Source of the DNA: Candidatus Eiseniibacteriota bacterium
GTDB lineage: Bacteria; Eisenbacteria; RBG-16-71-46; CAIMUX01
DNA: 64,000 nucleotides
Assembly: GCA_903844735.1 (NCBI GenBank)
Contig: CAIMUX010000014.1
Span: 33,185-97,184, forward strand
Direction: 5' to 3'
The notes under the pieces were generated by a model. The model did not search any database. It was not told where the DNA came from and worked only from the letters and a program-made list of their open reading frames with translations. Both the position numbers and the translations under genes were made by a program. Positions 19,214 to 25,394 of the stretch are shown here, one piece after another (position 1 is the first letter of the stretch; every line of letters starts with the position of its first letter).

Positions 19214-19247
19214 AGGCGGGCTTCTTGTAGGCCCGCCTCGTTTCTTT
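19214..19247 (+). terminator. Rho-independent terminator
   Basis: An 8-bp GC-rich stem AGGCGGGC/GCCCGCCT (19214-19221 and 19231-19238) with a 9-base loop, followed by CGTTTCTTT. It lies 60 bp after the stop of the outer-membrane barrel gene. Confidence 0.85.
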
Positions 19248-19402
19248 ACGCTCCCCCGGACTCCGCTCAGAACGACTCCACCTGACCTCGGTGCCTCGGT
19301 ACCTGTCCATGGGCATTCCCGAACGGGGCGGCATTCAAGCTCGGGCGAAACCTGGCAGCGGCCAAATCGGTCGCTAATAGGTTCTTGATTGATTGTGCAG
19401 AC

Positions 19403-19535
19403 ATGTCGGCTCGGGCCCGGGCAAGGTCGACCTGTGTGTCGGGCGAGACCGCGTGCGACAGGGCGTGACGGAGGGCGAGGCCACCGAACGGCTCGTCGAA
19501 CTCATCCGCGAACATGGGCGATGGGTCGAGCCGGG
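19403..19535 (+). pseudogene. Duplicated fragment of the ispG 3' end
   Basis: These 133 bases align without gaps to 18038-18170 inside ispG, with 6 mismatches by my count. They encode VGSGPGKVDL(C)VGRDRVRQG and REHGRWVEPG like the real C-terminus. The fragment lacks the stop codon of ispG and has no start or ribosome site, so it cannot be functional as IspG. It lies past the terminator of the intervening barrel gene, so the duplication brackets that gene. Flanking bases show no obvious insertion-sequence ends. Confidence 0.9.
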
Positions 19536-19609
19536 CGTCGAATCGTCGCCCCATGTCTGTCCGCCGACGGCCACAGCGCCCGCGCGCTCCCTGCGTCCGT
19601 GCCGTCCTG

Positions 19610-20212
19610 TCAGAAGTAGATCCGGCCCATCGCGGTGATCAGGTTCGTCGACTCGACCTCGGTCATGATCAAGTGGAAGCGGGCGTCGAAGCCGAATCGC
19701 ATCGGGCTGCGCGAGGTGCCGAAGAGAAACCCGCCGCCGAAGTTCAGCCCGAGGTCGGTAGTCGTCAGATCGAGTGCCCTCTGGCCGAAGGCGCCACCGA
19801 TGCCCGCCTCCTCCGAGTAGTTTAGCTTGATTGGATAGAGCCCGAGCCCAACCGCCAGGACCGGCGTAGGGCCCTTCAACTGCGGGAAGTAGTAGATCTC
19901 CGCCATGACCGGGATCGACGACCACTTGGCCGTCTCGGTGTAGTAATTGCCAAAACCGTCAGAGATGGAGTTCGTCACACTACCCAGCATCAAGTACCCG
20001 ATCTCCGCGCCGATCCCGACCCGGGGACTGGAGGGGATCCGGTAGATCATCCCGGCCTCGAGGCCGAGAGAGCCTCCGGGCGCACCGTCATTGATGACTT
20101 TGCAGTAGCCCAAGCCGGCGTGAATCAGATACGGCTTCTCCTGCGCGGACGCGCCCACCGGCTGGCTGAGCAGCGCCACGGCCACGAGCAGGACAAGGGG
20201 AAGATGTCGCAT
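19610..20212 (-). CDS. Small outer-membrane beta-barrel protein
   Basis: 200 residues. ATG 20212 is preceded by AAGGAAC. The signal peptide is RHLPLVLLVAVALLSQPVGASAQ. The mature chain reads as a beta barrel (SLGLEAGMIYRIPSSP, GIGAEIGYLMLGS, VLAVGLGLYPIKLNY, RFGFDARFHLIMTE) and ends in Phe (GRIYF), typical of proteins inserted by BamA. It resembles the OMP_b-brl/OmpW-like group but cannot be named further. It converges with the ispG fragment and the upstream barrel gene. No terminator was seen after its stop. Confidence 0.75.
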   Translation of the reverse strand: MRHLPLVLLVAVALLSQPVGASAQEKPYLIHAGLGYCKVINDGAPGGSLGLEAGMIYRIPSSPRVGIGAEIGYLMLGSVTNSISDGFGNYYTETAKWSSIPVMAEIYYFPQLKGPTPVLAVGLGLYPIKLNYSEEAGIGGAFGQRALDLTTTDLGLNFGGGFLFGTSRSPMRFGFDARFHLIMTEVESTNLITAMGRIYF

Positions 20213-20567
20213 GGGGGTTCCTTTCTTATGGCTTGCCTATCTTTCTGGCCGTCGATCCGGCGATCCCGGTCGAGATGGCCACCGGGAGTATCAGGAAACC
20301 CTGCCGGGCTGTCAACCGCGGCCTGCCAAACTGAGATTCGAAGCATTCGTTCCCTGCTCTGTAACTCAGTGCCGAACGCCCCATCACGTTCTGAATGCCG
20401 CATTCCCGATCCGCCATTTGGGTCGGTCATCCCATGACTCGTCGACAATACAGCGATTGATCGATCCCTTCGGTCGCTCTTTTTGATTGAATATGCTGCT
20501 GTCATCCGATATCTATAACGCGGATCGCGCAATCAACGGAGATCACGAAGAAAGGAAGGATAACCGA
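20213..20567. other. Divergent intergenic region with an AT-rich patch
   Basis: 355 bp between the minus-strand barrel gene and the small plus-strand helical protein. Bases ~20440-20530 are clearly more AT-rich than the surroundings. They include TTGAAT (-35-like) with TATCTA 17 bases later and TATAAC close by, a possible promoter for the downstream gene. The long frames on both strands lack coding character. Confidence 0.35.
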
Positions 20568-20882
20568 ATGGTAAAGAAAGCAACCGACGCGACGTCCCGA
20601 CGGGGACCGGGTTCCCGTGAAGAGCAGCTCACCCGCCTGAAGGAGATTGTCGGCCCGAAGGGGGAGGCCGAGGCCCGCAAGATCTTGGAGACCTACGAGC
20701 GGGATGTGATCCGCTATGCGGCCAAGCTCGACGACCGCCGCGCGGCGGTGGTCCGAGACGCTCTGGGCCGGCGGGAGAGGGAGGTCTTCGAGAGCCTGAA
20801 AGCCGATCTGGGCATCGAGGAAGCGGAGAACTGGAAGCGTCTCACTCTGGCAGGCAAGAAGGCTCGGAGATCGAGGGGGTAG
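20568..20882 (+). CDS. Small charged alpha-helical protein of unknown function
   Basis: 104 residues starting MVKKATD. ATG 20568 has AAGGAAGGA 7 bases upstream, a better start than the in-frame ATG 27 codons earlier. Highly charged and predicted helical from ~20 to 95 (REEQLTRLKEIVG, EAEARKILETYERDVIRYAAKL, REREVFESLKADLG), with a basic tail KKARRSRG. No membrane segment, no cysteines and no family recognised. Isolated from its neighbours by gaps of ~285-355 bp. Confidence 0.65.
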   Translation: MVKKATDATSRRGPGSREEQLTRLKEIVGPKGEAEARKILETYERDVIRYAAKLDDRRAAVVRDALGRREREVFESLKADLGIEEAENWKRLTLAGKKARRSRG

Positions 20883-21167
20883 GTTTCGGGCTCGGGGCAC
20901 CGGGGAAGGTCGCCGCGTGCGCGCCGCGCACAGTAGGTCGGCGCGCACGTGGCGGATCGGGGTTGATCACATACACAGCGTCGACAGCAGCGACTGGGCC
21001 TGCTTGCCTGCCAGGCAACGCCAACGGCCACGGCCCAGCAGTCGATCCGGGCACGCATCCGGGGCGCCCGAGTGGAATCCGAAACCAGCCCGCAGTCAGA
21101 ACGCGGAGCGCGAAAACCTAGAGGACCCCGGACCGCACCGCTGTGACGAGTTGCGAGGAGCAGGCGG
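20883..21167. other. Intergenic region downstream of the lasso precursor, nothing recognised
   Basis: 285 bp between two convergent genes. It contains a compact GTGCGC/GCGCAC hairpin near 20917 but no T run. No terminator for the lasso operon was found here. Confidence 0.35.
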
Positions 21168-21278
21168 CTAGGACATCAATCCGCCACCGCCATCGTCGTC
21201 GGGGCCTAGGCCAGCGAGCGTTTCCTCGATCGGTGTGACCTTCAATTCCGGGCGTTCCCAGTCCATACGATCGTTCAT
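21168..21278 (-). CDS. Lasso peptide precursor, paeninodin-like leader, short DDD-Gly4 core
   Basis: 36 residues; ATG 21278 has CGGAGG 4-5 bases upstream. The leader (1-21) carries WERPEL at 7-12, the Y/WxxPxL motif bound by RRE proteins. It ends ...EETL, placing the conserved Thr at -2 and giving a core that starts AG, as in paeninodin. The predicted core is AGLGPDDDGGGGLMS (22-36). Asp at core positions 7 or 8 could close a macrolactam ring with Ala1; Asp8 gives the common 8-residue ring. The tail is then GGGGLMS, with Leu13 and Met14 the only bulky plugs. The C-terminal Ser fits phosphorylation by the cluster kinase. The cleavage site and ring size are inferred. Confidence 0.87.
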   Translation of the reverse strand: MNDRMDWERPELKVTPIEETLAGLGPDDDGGGGLMS

Positions 21279-21348
21279 GATTCCTCCGAGGTGGCTTGAC
21301 TGCACATGACAAGTCCTGACCCGTACTACGATCGGCCGATTCCGGAAG

Positions 21349-23325
21349 TCATGCAACATCTTTTTTTTCGGCTTTCACCTCCGGATCCGGCCCGCCCAAA
21401 GAGCCATGCCATCCGAGCAGGAAGCGCCCGACGCCCAGCCCCCTGGTGAGAACAGTGACGCCCTGAGCCGTGCCGTCGGAATCTACCCGGATCTGCAGTG
21501 CGTGGAGAATTTGGCGCATGCGCGGCAGGTCGAGGCGTTCCCTGCAGGCGGCCGATTGGTCCATGGAATCAAGCCACCCATGGCAAGACTCAGCCTGAGC
21601 TCTGAGGCGATGGCCCAGATCCGCGGCCTGGAGGCCTCGTCGGTGGTTCCACTGGACCTCGGAGGGCAGCAAGCCTTCCATGGCCCGGCGATTCAGCCAG
21701 CGATCCTGCCCCCGACGGGTGAACTGGTCATCCGGGGTTCCGAGGCAGAACTCCAAGAGTCGCGAATCCGCCGTGGGATCTCGAACCTCCAGCCCATAGG
21801 CGGCCCCGGTCTCATGCCAGATGGCACCAACGATGCCACCGCCCTGTTCAAGAAACGCAATGCGTTTGGCTAGCGAGGGCAGGCCGCCAAAGCGAGGATC
21901 GTGCCCCGCGGCCCTCATGAGCTTCCCCAAACCCAAGCGCCGCGCGAAGGCGGGATGAATGGCGGAGTAGGGTTCCCAGACCGGCCTGAACGGGTGGCGA
22001 AGAAGACGCCGCCGAACCCACAAAGGCCGAAGAAGCGGGCGCAGGATCTGGCTCTTGAAAGCGGCCGTCCAGGATCGCTGCCGTGCTTGCTTCCAGGCAG
22101 CAAGTTCTCGGGCGGCACCCGTGAGGTTCCCCGACCAGAACTCATCCCAGACCCGAGTTGCGCTGCCGGTCCAAGACACCGCCAAGTTGCCCATCTGACC
22201 TGTGAGCAGAACCCCCAGGCGGTGATCCCGGGCTGACTCCAGCAAGGCCGAGATCCAAAAGAAATTGCCGGCGGCATGCCCAGGCTCGTCGGCCATCCAC
22301 AATTGCCGAGCAATGCCGTCCAGGGGGGTGGAATGAGCCGCCGAGACGGCTAGATGGGTAATGGAGGGCCACCGCGCGGCCACGGCCTGGGCCAGCGGCC
22401 ATTCGTCCCCAAGACGATTGGGTCCTGCCCCGTCGGGTGGGTACAGAGGCACCGAGGTGAAAGCGATCAAGGGGGCGCCCTGCGCCTGGAGCTCGCGGGC
22501 GCTAAGAACCGTGACGGAGCCGCTGTCCAGACCGGCGCTAAGCGTGCTGCCGACGGGTCGGACGGCGCGAAGTCGGGACCGGACCGCACGGGTGTAGAGC
22601 TCAAGAAAGGCCTCTACATACGCATCGTCTGAACCCAAACGGATGTCCGGTGCGTTCTCCAAGCTCCAGTACTTCTCGACGCGGATCCTTCCATCCTCCC
22701 ACCGGAGAAGGTGCGCCCAAGGAAGGCGGCGGATGGCCCGATATGCGGTGGCAATACCGTCTCCGGGCCACGAGGTTAGGATCTGGGCCAGCCGCAGCTC
22801 GTCCAGATCCCGGGGCAGATCCGGGAGGGCAAGCAGGGCCTTCTGGCAGCTCGCGAAGGCGAATCGGCCGGGGGTGGAGGCGTAATACAGGGCCGTCTGG
22901 CCACAGGGGTCCCGGGCCAAAACGAGACGCTGATTCCGTGGATCCCAGAGGGCGAAAGACCAATCCCCACGGAGGCGGGGAAGAGCACGCTCGTCCCAGC
23001 GAAGCCAGGCCTTCAGGAGCAAGGTGGTATCCGGAGTCGACGCACGCTCTGCCTGGAGCAGATCGAGGGCATCGCAGAGCTCATCGCGATCATCCAGGCG
23101 GGCACTGGCTGTGAAGACCAACCCGGAGCCGGGATCCTGAATGGGCAGATGCTCGTCCACAGCCTCCGGAGTGGCAAGCAACTTGAGGTGCCCGAGGCCT
23201 GCGGTACCTTGGGCCCATCCTCCGCGGCCATCGGGGCCCCAGTAGGCCATGGCCTGCTCCATGGCCTCCAGATCCGTCCCCACAGGGACGCCGTGCAGGC
23301 CGATGGTTCCGAAGATCCCGCTCAA
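21349..23325 (-). CDS. Lasso peptide cyclase (asparagine-synthetase-like, C protein)
   Basis: Would adenylate the ring Asp side chain and form the isopeptide bond with the core N-terminus. 658 residues from a TTG start overlapping the B2 stop (TTGA). This start gives MSGIFGTIGLHG, exactly where AsnB-family proteins begin; the longer open frame upstream is the shadow of B2. The N-terminal part is the Ntn glutaminase-like domain, but the residue after the initiator is Ser instead of Cys, so glutaminase activity is not expected. The ATP-pyrophosphatase loop is STLSAGLDSGSV near residue 260. The C-terminal half (KRIAFLEQGG, RWLNRRAMEGLLP) matches lasso cyclases. An A8 run lies just before the stop. 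Confidence 0.9.
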   Translation of the reverse strand: MSGIFGTIGLHGVPVGTDLEAMEQAMAYWGPDGRGGWAQGTAGLGHLKLLATPEAVDEHLPIQDPGSGLVFTASARLDDRDELCDALDLLQAERASTPDTTLLLKAWLRWDERALPRLRGDWSFALWDPRNQRLVLARDPCGQTALYYASTPGRFAFASCQKALLALPDLPRDLDELRLAQILTSWPGDGIATAYRAIRRLPWAHLLRWEDGRIRVEKYWSLENAPDIRLGSDDAYVEAFLELYTRAVRSRLRAVRPVGSTLSAGLDSGSVTVLSARELQAQGAPLIAFTSVPLYPPDGAGPNRLGDEWPLAQAVAARWPSITHLAVSAAHSTPLDGIARQLWMADEPGHAAGNFFWISALLESARDHRLGVLLTGQMGNLAVSWTGSATRVWDEFWSGNLTGAARELAAWKQARQRSWTAAFKSQILRPLLRPLWVRRRLLRHPFRPVWEPYSAIHPAFARRLGLGKLMRAAGHDPRFGGLPSLAKRIAFLEQGGGIVGAIWHETGAAYGLEVRDPTADSRLLEFCLGTPDDQFTRRGQDRWLNRRAMEGLLPSEVQWNHRRGLQAADLGHRLRAQAESCHGWLDSMDQSAACRERLDLPRMRQILHALQIRVDSDGTAQGVTVLTRGLGVGRFLLGWHGSLGGPDPEVKAEKKDVA

Positions 23326-23810
23326 ACCGCCTCCTCCGATTTCCGCGCATGGTCCGCGAAACAAGCGACCGCTGTGAACCCCGCCTGTTCCTTTCCGCCC
23401 GTGACCATCAGGGGGCCACTCCGAAGCCAGGCGTGGGCGTTGAGTGCCCTGGGGTCGGAGGAATCCGGGGTCACCCCGAGATAGAGGGTGCCCGAGATAC
23501 CCCGGCGATGCAGCATCGCGTGGCCCGCCAACGCTCGGACGAGGCATGTGCTCTGCCATGGCGTACGCCGGGCGGCAGCGCCCAGCGCCCAGGTGATCTG
23601 CCGGACTTGATCATGAAGGGCAGGAATCAACGATCCGGGGCTCTCCTCCTTGGGTACACCCAGGAACCGACTGATCCGGCGAAAGCACACCAGGAGGATC
23701 GCCGCGCGGGCGATGCCGAGATACAGATACGCCTCCGCGAATCGGCACCAGTCTCCCGGAGGGTGTGCGAGCATCCGCTGGAAACGCCGTCCCTTCACCG
23801 ATGGGATCAC
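23322..23810 (-). CDS. Lasso peptide leader protease (B2, transglutaminase-like)
   Basis: Removes the leader from the precursor. 162 residues from the GTG at 23810, which overlaps the B1 stop as GTGA. The open frame continues upstream but is then the shadow of B1. The N-terminal helical part contains AYLYLGIARAAILLVCFRR. The protease signatures are WQSTCLVRALAGHAMLHRRG (nucleophile Cys) and NAHAWLRSGPLMVTGG (His), followed by FTAVACF. No Asp directly follows HAWLRSG where some homologues have one, so the third catalytic residue is unclear from sequence alone. Length is normal for stand-alone B2 proteins. Confidence 0.88.
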   Translation of the reverse strand: MIPSVKGRRFQRMLAHPPGDWCRFAEAYLYLGIARAAILLVCFRRISRFLGVPKEESPGSLIPALHDQVRQITWALGAAARRTPWQSTCLVRALAGHAMLHRRGISGTLYLGVTPDSSDPRALNAHAWLRSGPLMVTGGKEQAGFTAVACFADHARKSEEAV

Positions 23811-24100
23811 TCCACCCGCACGATCAACCGCTCCTGCCAAAGCTGCTGGAGAAACGGAATGGTGTCCTCCTTGCAGGTCGCCTCGTCCACCTTGTACTCC
23901 TGTTGCAGCCGGGCACACAGGCTCCCGAAGTCGATGGGTTGAGCCAACAGTTCCCAGATCCGGCTACCGACACGACCGAACCCGTAGTAACAGTTGGTCT
24001 CCAGACTGATGACCACGGTTTCGTCCTGCACTTGCGTCGCGAAATGCGTGTCCTGTCGTACCCATCGAATGTCAGGGCTCATGAGAAACGGAGCATCCAC
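23807..24100 (-). CDS. RiPP recognition element, PqqD-like (lasso B1 protein)
   Basis: 97 residues. Binds the leader and presents the precursor to B2 and the cyclase. Motifs: VVISLETNCYYGFGRVGSRIWELL and a C-terminal helix FLQQLWQERLIVRVE, as in PqqD-family winged-helix RREs. The ATG at 24100 has ACGAGG 9 bases upstream and sits 12 bp after the kinase stop. ATG six codons further in (MSPDIRW) is a possible alternative start. Confidence 0.9.
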   Translation of the reverse strand: MDAPFLMSPDIRWVRQDTHFATQVQDETVVISLETNCYYGFGRVGSRIWELLAQPIDFGSLCARLQQEYKVDEATCKEDTIPFLQQLWQERLIVRVE

Positions 24101-24112
24101 GATGACCTCGTT

Positions 24113-25057
24113 TCATGCGGGTGTGGTTGGCAGGGCTTCGAGTCTGAGGATGAGGTCCGCCAGCGGGCGGAGGCTGGAAAGGTCCTCCGGCCGCTGGATT
24201 CGAAAGAGACGGGCGGAGCGGGCGACTGCCGCGACCTGCCGGAAATGACTCTCCAGCCGACCCATGGGCCGAAGATAGATGGGTCGATAGGTGTTTGCAG
24301 CGATCGCCACTACTTTCCGCATTCCCGAAAACTCCTCATAGCAAGGCTGATCCACATCCGCGGATTCTAACAGGAAAATCGTTTTCAAGGGGGCAGCTTC
24401 CCGAGGGAAGGAAGCATGGACATCCATGGCGTACTTCTCGATGGCCTTTCGAGCAGGCCTCAGCGTTTCCGCAGAGGCCCCGACCTCGTCGAGCACGTCA
24501 GGGCAAAGATGAAGCCGGGGATAGGCGGGGTGGAGGAGCGGGGGCGAGTCGGGCGACAGTGAGACGGCGCATACATCATCCGAAAGGACAGGCAGGCCAC
24601 GGGCGTGGAGGACAGCAGCCAGGGTGGATTTCCCGATACCGGACGCGCCAGCAAGCACGAAAGCGCCTTGGACTCCCAGGAGAGCGCTCCCGTGAAGGGG
24701 AAGCCGGCCGCGTTGATGAAGCAACGCCCCGAACGCGGAACCAAAGAGATAGATCCTCCATCGACCGGAGTCAGCTTCCGGGGTGGCATCCACCGTGATC
24801 TTTCGCCCATCTTCGACGAGGAAAGAAACCCCATCGGGAGTTCGCATGAGGAAACGACTCCCGTCGACTTCAAAGAACCGGCAATCTCCGCCGAGCTGGA
24901 AAAGATGCCGCGGAACCTCACCTCGGCGAAGCAACACATCCCCGTCTCCCGAACCGACGACCAATTCGGGGCAGTCCACCTCCGAAGCGATTTGGAGTCC
25001 GAAGGCGGAGTAGTGGAATATCCGGTGACTTGAGGTGGGGTTCAACACGAGAGACAT
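24113..25057 (-). CDS. HPr-kinase-like lasso peptide kinase
   Basis: 314 residues. ATG 25057 (MSLVLNP) is chosen because the 60 upstream codons read as low-complexity basic sequence; the ribosome site is weak. The P-loop is GASGIGKSTLAAVL near residue 155. LPLHGSALL and LPVLSDDVCAV are the flanking HPr-kinase-type strands. Homologues in paeninodin-type clusters phosphorylate the C-terminal Ser of the precursor. Here the precursor ends in Ser, so the same role is likely. It is the first gene of the lasso operon. Confidence 0.87.
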   Translation of the reverse strand: MSLVLNPTSSHRIFHYSAFGLQIASEVDCPELVVGSGDGDVLLRRGEVPRHLFQLGGDCRFFEVDGSRFLMRTPDGVSFLVEDGRKITVDATPEADSGRWRIYLFGSAFGALLHQRGRLPLHGSALLGVQGAFVLAGASGIGKSTLAAVLHARGLPVLSDDVCAVSLSPDSPPLLHPAYPRLHLCPDVLDEVGASAETLRPARKAIEKYAMDVHASFPREAAPLKTIFLLESADVDQPCYEEFSGMRKVVAIAANTYRPIYLRPMGRLESHFRQVAAVARSARLFRIQRPEDLSSLRPLADLILRLEALPTTPA

Positions 25058-25394
25058 AGGGTCTGTTACGGATTGCCGGCGGGCCCTCGGCCCGAATGAC
25101 ACCAAGCCGACGGATTTGGCCTTCTCAATCTGCCCTCCCGGTTCCCGGAACAACAGCTTGAGTGTAATCACACGGCGGGGTCGAGGGGAGATAAATCGTT
25201 GTCCAGACGAACCGTTGCCCCCGAGCTGCGACGCTGCCAAGGGCTGGGCGGCGGCTCCGTGAGAGTCGTACCTGGGGTTCGGTGTAGGCTTCGGGCTTCA
25301 GGCTTCAGGTCACACGGAGCCGCTGCCAATGCGGTGACGAGTCGCTCTTCTCTCATCCGGCCGACGATCCGAGCCGCGCTCCCGAGATCGATTG
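25058..25394. other. Gap upstream of the lasso operon
   Basis: 337 bp between the MglA-like gene and the kinase, both on the minus strand. It should hold the lasso promoter, but no convincing -35/-10 was found. GGCTTCG/GGCTTCA/GGCTTCA forms a 7-bp triplet repeat at 25287-25307. The small minus-strand frame at 25168-25398 lacks a ribosome site and family resemblance. Confidence 0.35.

Larger units (their letters stand above)
21168..25057 (-). other. Lasso-peptide biosynthetic gene cluster (kinase-B1-B2-cyclase-precursor)
   Basis: Five minus-strand genes in the order K, B1 (RRE), B2 (leader protease), C (cyclase), A (precursor). K and B1 are 12 bp apart, B1/B2 overlap as GTGA, B2/C overlap as TTGA, and A follows C after 70 bp. 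This is the full gene set known to be needed for a paeninodin-type lasso peptide (split B, plus HPr-kinase-like tailoring enzyme). No ABC exporter or isopeptidase gene is adjacent. The precursor being last in the operon is unusual. Confidence 0.92.

Noticed and set aside
23326..23559. Upstream in-frame extension of the lasso cyclase
   Set aside because: Antisense-free but overlaps the coding sequence of B2, and reads as low-quality sequence; the TTG start gives the family N-terminus.
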